Source: Heterotrichella gracilis (Eukaryota; Sar; Xanthophyceae; Tribonematales; Xanthonemataceae). From it: 64,000 nt of DNA. The translations under genes and the position numbers were made by a program. The notes beneath the pieces were generated by a model that saw only the letters and a list, made by a program, of their open reading frames with translations, was not told the DNA's origin and searched no databases. The stretch lies in contig JAULBX010009327.1 in NCBI GenBank assembly GCA_032358255.1, positions 41,397 to 105,396 on the forward strand, written 5' to 3'. Positions 45,501 through 55,447 of the stretch are shown here, in pieces. The first letter of the stretch is position 1, and every line of letters starts with the position of its first letter.

Positions 45501-48500
45501 GTTACCCTACACTGAACCAACCTCGGATCACCATGTACCAGCTACTTCCCCCCCCACAACCTGAACTCCCAGCAACACCCACCATGTGCTTCTGCACCAG
45601 CTGGTTCCCTTGGAACAGCGACTGCAGCGTCTGCACAGTGGACGTCATGCGGCGGTTCTGCTGTTGCCGCCTCCGACCACCAACACCACCATCATCCTCG
45701 TCTTGGGGCATCCAGGCGTGGAGCACCTGGAGGAGGGGGGAAGGGGTGGGTTTTTGGTGTAGGGTTCGGGATTAGGCTTTTGAGTGTCGCCGCATGGCTT
45801 GCAGATGGGCATCCAAGCATGCAGCACCTGGTGGGTGGGCAAATGCTCATCTGCAAGCCATTGGTGGGTCGTGCAACTTCCCCATGGAGCACCTGTGGGA
45901 AAATGGATGTGTGCGTGTATGGATGGTTAGAGTCCAGGGTTTCGGATTTGGGTCTAGGGATTGCATGTTAACACATGGATTGCAGGTGAGTATTCTAATG
46001 TGAAACACCTCGAAGTAGGGACAAGGATTCAGATGTTGGGATTTGTCAAGTTAGGCTGTAGGGTTTGGGTGTCAGGCAACATCTTTCTCCCTCTTCTGAT
46101 CACTCTGCTTACCTCCACTAGTTGTGATCGTGTGAATGGGCTCTTGATGTAGCTCTCGCTGCCCACAAACGCTGTGAGGAACATCATGAGCTCATCCATG
46201 CGCACAGACTCAAACACAGAGGGGTCATATTGTGCGGCATGGAGCAGCACCTCGCCCACATCGCCCACAAAATACTCCTGCATTAGACAGGCAAAAAGGG
46301 GGATTACAAGAGGTGGAATTTGTACGCGTTGAGTCACCCGCATCACCCCCGAAATAGGTAGAACATTAAAGTGACCGGGAATCACAGACATCGCAGCCTT
46401 GACCAGTCCAAAACTCCACCAACGCCCCACTGCCAGGCACTCACCGGCAGGAACCTGAACGCATAGATTGGGGACACCAGGCGCAGCAGCCAGGCGGCCA
46501 TGAGGCGGTAGAATGCCACCGCTGCCTTGTGCACCACAAAACCCTAAACTCTACCCCCACACCACTGCCCTAAAACCCTAAGGCGCACTCACCGGCAGGA
46601 ACCTGAACGCATCCGGGGCAGGCACGGGTAGGGGAAGATTCGGAAACAGCCCCGCTGCATAGCTCGGGGACACCAGGCGCAGCAGCCAGGCTGCCATGAG
46701 GCGGTAGAACGCCACCGCTGCCTTGAGCACCTCTGGGTCCTGCACCACTGTTGCGTAGCAGTACACCAGGGCCAGGACGTCGCTCTTGGACTTCTTGGCC
46801 TGCTCCAGCTGGGCGGAGAACTCGAGGTGCTCCCGGGATCCCGGGGTGGAGCTGTGGGGATGGGGGAAACGGGTGTCGGGTAATAATGACAAAGTGGCGA
46901 TGAGGAGCTCTGCATGCGTGTAGGTGGGTGCGTGTGTGCATAACCTGGATCAAGTCGTGCATTCCACGCACCTCTCAATCGCCTCTTCCAGCGCCTGGAT
47001 GGATCCCATCACCCGGTGCAGGCTACCGTTGAACTGATCCAGCTCGTGAATGGCCTTCACAATCCCCAGGTGGAGCCCCTTGGCAGCCAGGAAGAAGCAC
47101 TCGCAGATGAAGTGGTAGGGCGGGGGGGACCGGGGTTCGGTCCCTGGGGTGCCCGCGGCGGTCCCGGGGGTAGCGCTGGTGCTTGCGCCCTGCTGGGATG
47201 CCAGTCGGTCGAGGTACGCCTTTTGTTCTGTCATGTCAGCGCTGAGCTTGGTATCCTCCTCAAAACTGACCCGGGAGTTGTCTAGGACGAACCTGGTGGG
47301 GGAATGGGGGGAGAGGCGATAAAAATTGTCATCCGGTGTGGTGCAAGCATGGGAACCCTAACTAATTCATTGAACTGTCAAGTTTGCACCCTCATGACCC
47401 TCCCCATGCACCACCACCACCACCACCACCACCAACCCCGCCCACATCTAAAACAGCTACAGCCATGCCTTGCTCCATAGATCTATGAACGGGCCACACA
47501 CCATCCAGCATGAATTGATGAAGTGAGTCAATCCATCGGGTTTCAATCTTGCAGCCCCAGGTTCATGCGACCCCCCATCTCTCCCCCAAATTCCAACCCC
47601 CGTTTCCCCCACAAAACCACCCACCTTGGGTCCAGCCGCGGCCACGCCTTGCCCGCCATCGGCTCTATGAACGGGTCGCACAGCTTGAGCAGCACCATGT
47701 TGAGGTTGATGAAGAAGCCAGACGAGGCGGCGATGAGGGAGTTGGACACAGTCTTGGCGCGCTCCTCGTTGCTGGCAATGGCGCGCGCAAGCCACTGCAA
47801 CATGGCCTCGCGGGTGTCCTGCAATTCGGAGCAATCCTTACATTAGATTGGTGCGTGAAGATGGTGAGGGCAGGCCAGTAGAGCAAGATCTTTTGGGTGG
47901 CGTGGAGGACCTCCTTAGGCACGCATACACCGCATGGTGCCACTGCAGCAGGTGAGCTAGTTTGATACCAACCCAACGAGGAGCGCGCAGTATGGTTTCC
48001 CAGATAGATTGGCGTGGATCCACCACCACCACCACCACCGCTACCCCTCTCACGGTGAGAGTCTCACCCCACCACACACACATGCCTCCGTCACGCCCCC
48101 CGCACCCCCCTCACCTTGTTCTTCAGCAGTGTCTCCACCACACCCTTGAGCGCATCGTAGATCTGTGCCTGTGTCAGCCGCAGCGACGTGATGGTGGACT
48201 GCATCTCAGCGGCGCGCCGGTTCTCTACATCAGAGAAGCACTGCTCGGAGACGCTGGGCTTGGACCGCATCTGCACATAAGTCACAATGGCGATTACAAA
48301 ACAGCAGTTTGACGATCAAATTCACAATAACATTGACAAGTATAGGATGTCCACTTGACATTAAAAGAGTGCTGATGTAGATTTAATAAAATCAAACTCA
48401 GTCAGAAATCCAACAAAGTGCTAAGCATGACACCTGCAGATACTCTTGAACGGCCTTCTTCACCCCCTCAAGATCTCACATCGGCGCCGTCCAGACTGCT

Positions 48501-50629
48501 GTCAGCAGCTGGAGCACATGTTTTGGGGTGAGGGTCATGCGGGGTCAGGGTGAGTAAAAAACGCGACGCACTTGTGGAACCGGGTCTGGCAGCGCGCTAT
48601 TCTTTGACGCTAAAAGCATTTCAGGGTTTAAGGTTTCGACCTAGGGTAGCTGGAGACCAGGGCGCACCTGTGGCACGGGGTCTGGCAGCGCGCTGACGCA
48701 GAAGAAGGGCCCCAGCAGGCTGTCGGACTGGATGGAGCGCCCAAAGGTGGAGCGCGGGAGCCAGTTGGTTGCCTTGACCAGCACCTTGGCCACTGGCTTG
48801 CAGGACACCAGGAAGTGCAGGAGCTGCAGGGGGGCCGAGAAGTTGCCCAGCGGGGACACGGCCCAGATGCGGTTGCGCAGCTCCTGGGCTGTGGGAGCAA
48901 AGGGTTCCGGGTGTCAGTGTAGGGTTTTGCTGGGAGAGGGGGTGGCGCGTCACGACCCAGGTGCAGTCAAATAGGGATCTCACCGATTGGGTCCACGCTT
49001 GCAGGGAATTACCCCGCTCCTCTCTCACCCTTGTAGATCATTTACCCCGTTGCCCTTGAATCGTTTAGGGTTTAGGGTTTCAGGCCAAGAGTTTAGGGTT
49101 TAGGGTTCCTCACCTATGGGTTCCACCACCTGCTCCAGCCCGTCCTCCTCAAACCTGGCTGCAAACTGGTTAGGGTTTTGGGTTTAGGGTTCTCACCTAT
49201 GGGTTCCACCACCTGCTCCAGCCCGTCCTCCTCAAACCTGGCTGCAAACTCCTCCAGGAACCCCGAGGGCAGCGCCACGATCCCGCTCACGGCCGCCCAC
49301 CTGCTGTCTATGCTGTCAAGCAGCTGAAGGGCCCCGCGCTTCTGGGCAGCTTCGGGCTGCAACCGGCAAGGATGTTGGTTCGGCTGGCGGCACCAATGGA
49401 TTAAGGCTCATGGGAGGTACGACGCTGGGTTGTGATACCTTGAAGAAACACTTGTGTGCTGTTTCTGAGTTTACAAAAAAGCAGGTTTGAGACAAGCCAC
49501 AGCCCGTCACTAATTCAGACGGTTGCGACCGTGCACGGGTCCCCTCTCTCCCCAGGTTATATACCACAAGGCATGAGCACCTAGGTTAAACCATACGTGC
49601 ATAGGGTACCTGTGGGAACATATCCATGGTGAGCAGTAGGCCCGCGTAGTTGACCACCAGCTGCTTGGAGAAGGCAACCAGCTCCTGCACCTTGGCCGCC
49701 ACACCCTTGTCCTTGACCCCCGAGGCGGCCCTGAACTCGTCCGAGGCGCGCTCATAGCACCCCAGCAGGTACTGCAAGGGCGCCTGGGGGTAGTCTGTGC
49801 CATACTCCGTGAGGCGGGTCATGAGGGCGCCCTCCAGGTTGTCTCCCGAGAGGAGAATGATTTCATCGGGTTGGGCGTCGATGAGCTCCTTACGGAGCTC
49901 CTGTGGGTGGTGGGAGAGTGGGAGAGTGGGATTTAGTGCATATGAGTAGAGCCATGCGGTGGCATGGATGTTGATGCAGGACACCGATTGTACAGGATAT
50001 CAGTTGTGCAGAACACCCTTGGTGCAGGATGCTAGTGATACGACTAGTGTGGTTTAAAGTGTGGTGTCAACGTGGTTTCTGAACACCACTCGTACAGGGC
50101 AATACTGTGTATGAAATTGGTTGACATGTGGATCCATGCGGGCAGCATGCCTCGGTGGAGGAAAGAAAAACTCTTGGCTTATGCAGCAAATCACTCATCT
50201 GCGGTAACCTCCACCCAACGTGGGTTGGCTGGCGTGTATCCGGTCGGGCTGCACACTGCCATGCAATAACCCGCAATGCATGCATATGGAGGGTAGGGAG
50301 GAGACACCCAGCTTATCAGACAGTTCATATAGTTGGGCTTATATTTATAGCAAACATGGTGGGAGTTGGCAGTACACCAACCGGTAGACAGCCAATGCCA
50401 TGCATGCATATGTACCAAGTGCATGTATGGAAAGAGTAAAGTAACACTGACTTAGTCAAACACCCAACGTGAGAATCGTTGATGAAAGAAGATTGTAATG
50501 GGTTTGTACCTCAGCCACGCTTTCCAGAAGCAGGACGGGAGGTGTGGCGTTGCGATCGGCCTTGGAAGGGTCGAGAGTGAATGCAAACACGCGCCGCAGG
50601 ACCACATCTTCCTTCTTCCTGATATCCAT
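42583..50629 (-). CDS. UBE4: Ubiquitin conjugation factor E4 (UBE4/Ufd2)
   Basis: Sixteen exons on the minus strand: 50629-50510, 49900-49610, 49356-49197, 48888-48668, 48270-48115, 47818-47625, 47292-46972, 46851-46593, 46277-46113, 45726-45583, 45338-45236, 44882-44680, 44406-44214, 43868-43681, 43235-43044 and 42780-42583. All phases close, giving 1035 residues, the usual length of plant homologues. Ufd2-core elements include [115 protein letters not shown] and [19 protein letters not shown]. The C-terminal U-box (about 946-1020) shows [34 protein letters not shown] and DPFSRAPL. E4 enzymes elongate ubiquitin chains on pre-ubiquitinated substrates with CDC48/p97. The ATG at 50629 is the most likely start; an upstream exon cannot be excluded. 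Introns hold at least eight sets of duplicated exon edges. Confidence 0.95.
43450..43710 (-). repeat. UBE4: 111-bp tandem copies of a UBE4 exon 3' edge
   Basis: CCTC(C/T)G(C/T)(C/G)GCCATGTCAAACACC-type sequence recurs at 43458, 43569 and 43680, exactly 111 bp apart. The copy at 43680 is the real exon end with donor; the two others retain donor-like TCACCTC but sit in the intron. Confidence 0.93.
43840..44020 (-). repeat. UBE4: Tandem copies of UBE4 exon acceptor edge
   Basis: AGGGACTTGCGCTCGGGGCC, followed by TG(T/C)GRGGAT, occurs at about 43850 and 43940, with a more decayed copy near 43990 (TGTGCGCTTGGGAGCCTGCA). The first is the true exon start (43868) and acceptor; the others lie further into the intron. 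Confidence 0.88.
45070..45265 (-). repeat. UBE4: Tandem copies of a UBE4 exon donor edge
   Basis: CCTCTATGTGCTG-C-TGTGGCA occurs in the true exon at about 45243 and in shadow copies at about 45160 (GCACCTAGAATATCCTCTAT) and 45080 (CCTATGTGCAGCTTGTGGCA). They are separated by AGGGTTCAAGG/TTTAGGG-type spacers. Confidence 0.85.
45715..45900 (-). repeat. UBE4: Shadow copies of a UBE4 exon acceptor edge
   Basis: The exon start GGGGCATCCAGGCGTGGAGC (ending ACCTGGAGG at 45730) is copied at about 45806-45836 as GGGCATCCAAGCATGCAGCA with CCTGGTGGG, and more weakly at 45880-45900 (CCATGGAGCACCTGTGG). Confidence 0.8.
46437..46735 (-). repeat. UBE4: Partial UBE4 exon copy within an intron
   Basis: ACTCACCGGCAGGAACCTGA at 46440 repeats 46589. 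The copy then lacks a central stretch of about 55 bp before resuming with GGGGACACCAGGCGCAGCAG and continuing to the CTGCCTTGTGCACCA region. About 100 bp of coding sequence with its donor is therefore duplicated and then internally deleted. Confidence 0.92.
47457..47720 (-). repeat. UBE4: Decayed UBE4 exon copy
   Basis: GCCATGCCTTGCTCCATAGATCTATGAACGGGCCACACAC at 47462-47500, shortened here to its start, resembles GCCACGCCTTGCCCGCCATC followed by CTCTATGAACGGGTCGCACA in the true exon at 47640-47685. It is about 180 bp downstream of the exon in gene direction and heavily mutated. Confidence 0.78.
48560..48700 (-). repeat. UBE4: Shadow copy of a UBE4 exon donor edge
   Basis: GTGGAACCGGGTCTGGCAGC at about 48573 repeats GTGGCACGGGGTCTGGCAGC in the true exon at 48671, 98 bp apart. 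The spacer contains TTTCAGGGTTTAAGG-type sequence. Confidence 0.9.
49105..49255 (-). repeat. UBE4: Near-identical copy of a UBE4 exon donor edge
   Basis: About 55 bp beginning TCACCTATGGGTTCCACCAC, donor included, occur at 49110 and again at 49193, about 83 bp apart, separated by TTAGGGTTTTGGGTTTAGGG. The two copies are essentially identical, so this is the youngest-looking duplication in the window. Confidence 0.95.
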
Positions 50630-51179
50630 CCCGATAAACTGACAGTAGACCAATACAGAATCAATAGCCACCACAGCAGTGGCGTCCAACAAGGCTAGTC
50701 TCCAGTCAGTGTTGGTTCGCCTCTACATGCATGCAAAGTAAAACCTAATATTAGGAATCTTCAGCCTGTGGACAAACAAACAGGCAAGAGCTGATCTTAA
50801 GAAAATACGCAGTTTGGTATTGTCCTAGAGAAGCCTCTCTGTATCCCGTGATCAGCGGTTTCTATAGCTGGAGGGATTGCAATAATATTGCCAACAAGGA
50901 AATAGGGGGTTTTCGCTGGGGGTTTTGTCAGGTACAAGAGAGTTTTAAGCAACGCTTCACACACAACAAAGCCTTTGTAAACCCTTTCAGAGATCGTGCC
51001 ACAACAACTTCGACCTGCTTTCTATCGCCCAGCTTGGTCCATTGGCATGTGGCGCATGTTGCTGACTAGTACTGCATGATGTGACCATGATGTCGCTGTC
51101 ACCATGCCACACTGGGCTTGGGTGTCTGCTGTCCTCTTAGGCGTGCTAAGGATCCTAGGCATATGCTCAGTCTTGTCAC
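50630..51179. promoter_or_regulatory. Divergent promoter region, UBE4 / Mediator-like gene
   Basis: About 550 bp between two head-to-head start codons. It should hold both promoters and perhaps a 5' noncoding exon of UBE4. No named element is visible. Confidence 0.45.
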
Positions 51180-52133
51180 ATGGAGCAGCTGAAGCCAGCG
51201 TATGAGGTGAGGATGGCCATGGACCCATCACCCCCACCCCTTTGGTTGTGGTTAGTTTCCTGGCTTAAACCACCGCTTTCACCGTCGCAGAACCTGTTGT
51301 TTGCACTGTCAGACGTGCTTCAGGCCTCCAACACGACCGGCCCGGAACCAGACACGTACGTACGGTCTTTGCTCTGTCTTTGCTCAACAATCTGTCCCCA
51401 AGTATCGTGGTATGAACGAGGGCTGAGCGTGTTTCCAACCTTGTTCAGGAGCCAGCTACAGGAAGCCATTAGGAAGCTCGACAAGGCAAGGCAGGAGTTT
51501 GTCAGCGCGTGTGACGCAGTTGGAGTGCTGTTGGTGAGGCTGGTGTGCACCTAGCCACCGTGATGCACACACCTTCCACTAGCTCTGTACACAAGAGCAA
51601 CTCCTGTGTAGTAGACCACAAAGCAATGGGTAGCTCTCGTGCTCTGAAAGCACACTTGCACGCACAAGGCTTGCATATGCATATGCATGCATATGAACTT
51701 CTGCCAGTGGCCACCTGGCCTGAAGCAACTGCACATAGTTGGGCATGTCAATGTTAACTCAGCAAGCGCCAGCCTGGCGCTATGCCCACGTGTGTATGCA
51801 CTGCTATGCACGCAAAACCCTGCCGTCAACCCTAAACCCTACCCGTGCCCAACGACCACCTACAGCACCTATCCTGCACCCCAAAACCCTGTTGTTACCC
51901 TAAACCCTAACCATGCCCACGGCCTCGCCGAACACATACCCTGCACCCAAAACCCTAAACCTACCCGTGCGCAGGACCACGCAGAGCACCGGACCGCCCT
52001 GCAGCTGGCTATAGAGCAGCAGCAGCGCAGCGCAGACACACCCACAGCCACTGTCAACATCCACCACCTGCACGAGATGCTGCAGTCGCTGGCGGCAACC
52101 ATGCACACCACGGCGGCCAGTGCGCAACCCTAA
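51180..52133 (+). CDS. Small helical protein, possible Mediator subunit
   Basis: Four exons (51180-51206, 51291-51355, 51449-51533, 51975-52133) give 111 residues, ending at TAA. The first exon is only 27 bp (MEQLKPAYE). The sequence is almost all predicted helix: NLLFALSDVLQASN, QLQEAIRKLDKARQEFVSAC, DAVGVLLDHAEHRTALQLAI, then HHLHEMLQSLAATMHTTAAS. The size, two-helix layout and the EFVSACDAV segment resemble plant MED32/MED29-type Mediator tail subunits (FRVACDQAEE), which bridge activators and RNA polymerase II. This match is weak and rests on a few residues. Other small coiled-coil proteins remain possible. Confidence 0.5.
51828..52000 (+). repeat. Tandem copies of an acceptor and exon start
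   Basis: CTACCCGTGC(C/G)CA-CGACCACCTACAGCACC at about 51838, AACCATGCCCACGGCCTCGC at 51909, and the real acceptor CTACCCGTGCGCAG|GACCACG at 51961 share one pattern, each preceded by AAACCCTAAACCC. The two upstream copies lack a usable AG. Confidence 0.85.
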
Positions 52134-52318
52134 ACTCTGTGCCAAGGTGTGCGTGTACACACCACGGATACCCCTGGGCAGGGTTTCACAGCTCTATTTG
52201 GAGATTATTTTTCTGCAGCCAGCTCACCGCGCACGATGCAGCTCTGAGCCCACCATCTGGATACGCTTGCCTAGGGTTCCACCCAGCCGGAGTAGGGTTT
52301 TCCCGAAGCAGGCACACG

Positions 52319-54671
52319 ATGGACACCTCACCCCCAGACCCCACCGCTGCTACCCCCCACCTCCCCACCCCCACACAGCCGCTGTTTGTTGGTGGGGGCC
52401 GCAGGATGCCCTTTGACCATCCCTTTTTCGAGGAGGGCAACATTGAGCGGGAGCTGCTTGCCAGCCGCGGGTTCCATGATGCCGCCAGGCAGGGCCTGCT
52501 GGAGGGGCTGGCGCACGTGCAGACTGCGGGGATGCAGGCGCCGAGGTGTGGTGTGTGGTGTGTGTGTGGGGGATGGTTGGTGAGTGTGTGTGGCAAAGCT
52601 TGGGCGGGACACCACCCCGTGTGGTGGGGGGTGCCCAACATAGAGCGCTGTCTGTATACACTTTTTCATCTAGCCAAGGTGTGACCCCCCCCCCCACCCC
52701 CACCCCACATGCTGCCTCCCACATACACACCAAGCGTGTCGCCCCTTCTTCCCAAATGTCCTGATGGAGCGTGTGCCGCGTCCCACTCCCCAGCCCCCCC
52801 TCCTAACCCTCCCCCCCTCCTCCCCCCTCCAGGTCCCGCTGCAGCGTGTGCCGCGCCAGCCTTCCCACACCCCACCTTCTGGACATCCACGTGAGCGAGG
52901 TGCACGATGCTTTCTTCGCAGCGCAGGCCGCCAGGCGCATGAAGGTGCGGGTTTGAGCTTAGGGTAAATCCCTAAACCCTACATGCGAGTGAAGTGCACG
53001 ATGCATTCTTGGCAGCGCAGGCGGACAGGCGCATGAAGGTGCGGGATTGAGATTTGGGTACCACTCAGCAAAACCCTAAACCCTATACCTTAGTGAAGTG
53101 CACGACACATTCTTCGCAGCGCAAGCAGCCAGGCGCATGAAGGCGTGGAACAAGTCTTAAACCCTAAACCCTAAACCCAGTTGGAGTTGTCTCTCTCTGT
53201 CATGTGGGGGGAGACGTGAGGCAGGGCGTTCCGACCATGGTGGGCCTGGCGCAACCTGGCTATGTGTGATGATGTGCGCTGTCCAGTTACGACAGGGAAT
53301 GGCTTTGAGGCCAAGCACCAGCCAGTGCCGCATCCATTGCAGCGGGTGCGGATCAATGGTTGCAAGGCCGCACCCTCGCCGTGCATGCCGCGCATGCTGG
53401 AATTTTTGAATATAATATAAGTTCCAGTTACAATTGCCGGTGCATACACTGCTATCGAGCTCATGGATGCACCCTTGCTGTGTCACCCCCCGCCGCCCCG
53501 TTCTTCCCCATCTCCACCTCTTAATCCCCACCCCTGCCCTGTGCCTGCAGGTGTTTCAGTGCCTGGTTGAAGGCTGTGGCAAGAAGTTTTGCAGCGCCGA
53601 GGAGCGCAGGCAGCACCTGGTGGATTGGCACAGGTGAGGCGGGTTCTGGAGATCTTGCTGTTTGTGTTGCAAAGGAAGTCGATGTGGCTTTCATCAAAAG
53701 TTGCACTTCAAGTCTGTCTGGTGTCCACCTGGCATCTGCATGGCATCTGCATGTCCACATGGCGTCTGCATGGCCACACCTTTAGAGGTACATTATGGAT
53801 TGCCACCCACTGTGGCAAGCATTGGGCAAGTGGGCCGCCCTGTTTATCACGTGCAAGTGCAATGGGGCCATGGCGCATCCTAATGCAGGCGCCATGGTTG
53901 CCATGCCAGCCTCAAACTTGCAGCAACAGCACCACAGCAGTAGTTCCCCAAGCGGGTGTAGAACAGAATGACATTTGACTGAACCCCCAACCCTCAACCC
54001 CTGTGCAGGTTCCCAAAGAGCTTCAATTTTGAGCGCATGCATGTGCGCCACCACGCGCCGCAGCACCGCCCCGCACCCAACTACCGGAAAGCAGTTTCCA
54101 AACGCGTCGACATCGACACCCCCAGCCCCGGGGATGGAGCCAATTTCTCCGATTCCGGCTCGGGCGCTGCAGCCATCCCAGCCGCAGGGGATGGGGTTGG
54201 GAGCACCGCAGATGCGTCGACTGTCGGCCAAGGGGCGCAGGATATGGAGGGGGTGGTGCAGGGGATGTCGCGCCTGCGCATGGCTGCAGGTGGGGTGCCT
54301 GAACACATGGTAGTTGGTTAGGCATTCCAGCAACGCAGCAGTTTAATTAGTCAGTCTTGCACATGCGGCGTCACATAACTTGTCATGCATGGTGCTTCTT
54401 CCCATGTCCTTTTCATATGTGGCGAGTGGTGCTCCTGCATGCCTCCCGGGGATTGGGATTGCACCGCGAGGTGGCATAAGAAGTGGTACCGGGCACGGTG
54501 GCAAGTGGCATGGTGACATTTCACCAATGTTCTGTTATAATGACAGGTTCCTTTCTTTCAATAACATTTGTCTTTGCTGCAGGCGCTCAATCGGATGTGC
54601 CCGAGAGCATCTCGTTTGGGCGGCGGAGGGGCGGCGGCATGCAGCGGGGCAGGGGCAGGGGGGGGCGGTGA
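52319..54671 (+). CDS. ZNF511: ZNF511-like C2H2 zinc-finger protein
   Basis: Five exons (52319-52545, 52833-52944, 53551-53633, 54009-54289, 54583-54671) give 263 residues. After a Pro-rich start and MPFDHPFFEEGNIERELLAS come a C2H2 finger, CSVC...HLLDIHVSEVH (Cys about 79 and 82), and a second finger, CLVEGCGKKFCSAEERRQHL with VDWHRFPKSFNF. The tail ends with PESISFGRRRGGG and an RG-rich end. This order, including the FPK-F-F segment and the C-terminal FGRRRG, is that of animal and plant ZNF511. The family is nuclear and poorly characterised, thought to act in transcription. Shadow copies of exon 2's 3' edge lie in the following intron. Confidence 0.88.
52885..53150 (+). repeat. ZNF511: Three tandem copies of ZNF511 exon 2 3' edge
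   Basis: GTGAG(C/T)GA-GTGCACGA...TTC(T/G)(T/G)CGCAGCGCAGGC...GGCGCATGAAGG recurs at about 52890, 52988 and 53092 (period about 100 bp). The first is the real exon end (52944). Copy two keeps a GTGCGG donor; copy three has lost it. Spacers hold AAACCCTAAACCCTA. Confidence 0.94.
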
Positions 54672-55447
54672 CAATATGCGCGGTGTTCCATTGGCACACC
54701 GTTAAAGTTCACAGTGGGATGGTGCATTGGGTCCATTGCAAATGTGGGAACTAGGCAATGGACCTAGTTCATGGAGTTTGTTGTGCGCATGCCTCAGAAG
54801 ACAATCGGACGTGGCCATGCGCTTGTGTAGAACCATTGCCCATGCTACAAACAGACATGGCCTGTATCACCACGTAAGTTGCTTACCAGATCACCAAAGC
54901 TGGGCCTTTCCTCTACCAGCATTACCCTAGCAGGTGGTTCCAAGGGGGGTGCTGCACGAAAAGTTGTGCACATATTGTGTGAGGCTCTCAGGCTGCCACG
55001 TGATTTCAACACCCACTCGCGTATACGCGCATGCATGCATGTTGCTTCATATATGCGTATAGATAAGAGCTGTCTATCGTGCTGTATTTCCACTGGACAC
55101 ACGCTCAATAAATGCTTGCTCAAACAACTGTGAGGTCGCTTTATGTACTGGGATTGCATTCCTCGCCAAGCTGCTACACGGGTGCCACGGTGCATGTGCT
55201 TGCACGACACGACAAGTTATGTACCTTGACGCGTATGCATGCGTGCGCACCTATCTTCATAGCTCCTTTCGTTAGACTAGACCTCTGTACACGACTCTGA
55301 TCCGCTGTTGTTAACAAGCAAGGGTGCCCTTCCCGCCACCATCCACACACATTCCTTGTGAGTGCGTACAAGTCTAACGAAAGGAATAACCTCACAGCCC
55401 TACCAGCAACGCATACTTCCACCCATATGACTGTCACTTGTACCACC
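54672..55447. other. Intergenic, ZNF511 to thylakoid gene
   Basis: No gene supported. A pair of inverted segments near 54726-54772 (GGGTCCATTGC / GCAATGGACCTA) could form a hairpin in the ZNF511 3' region. Confidence 0.5.
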
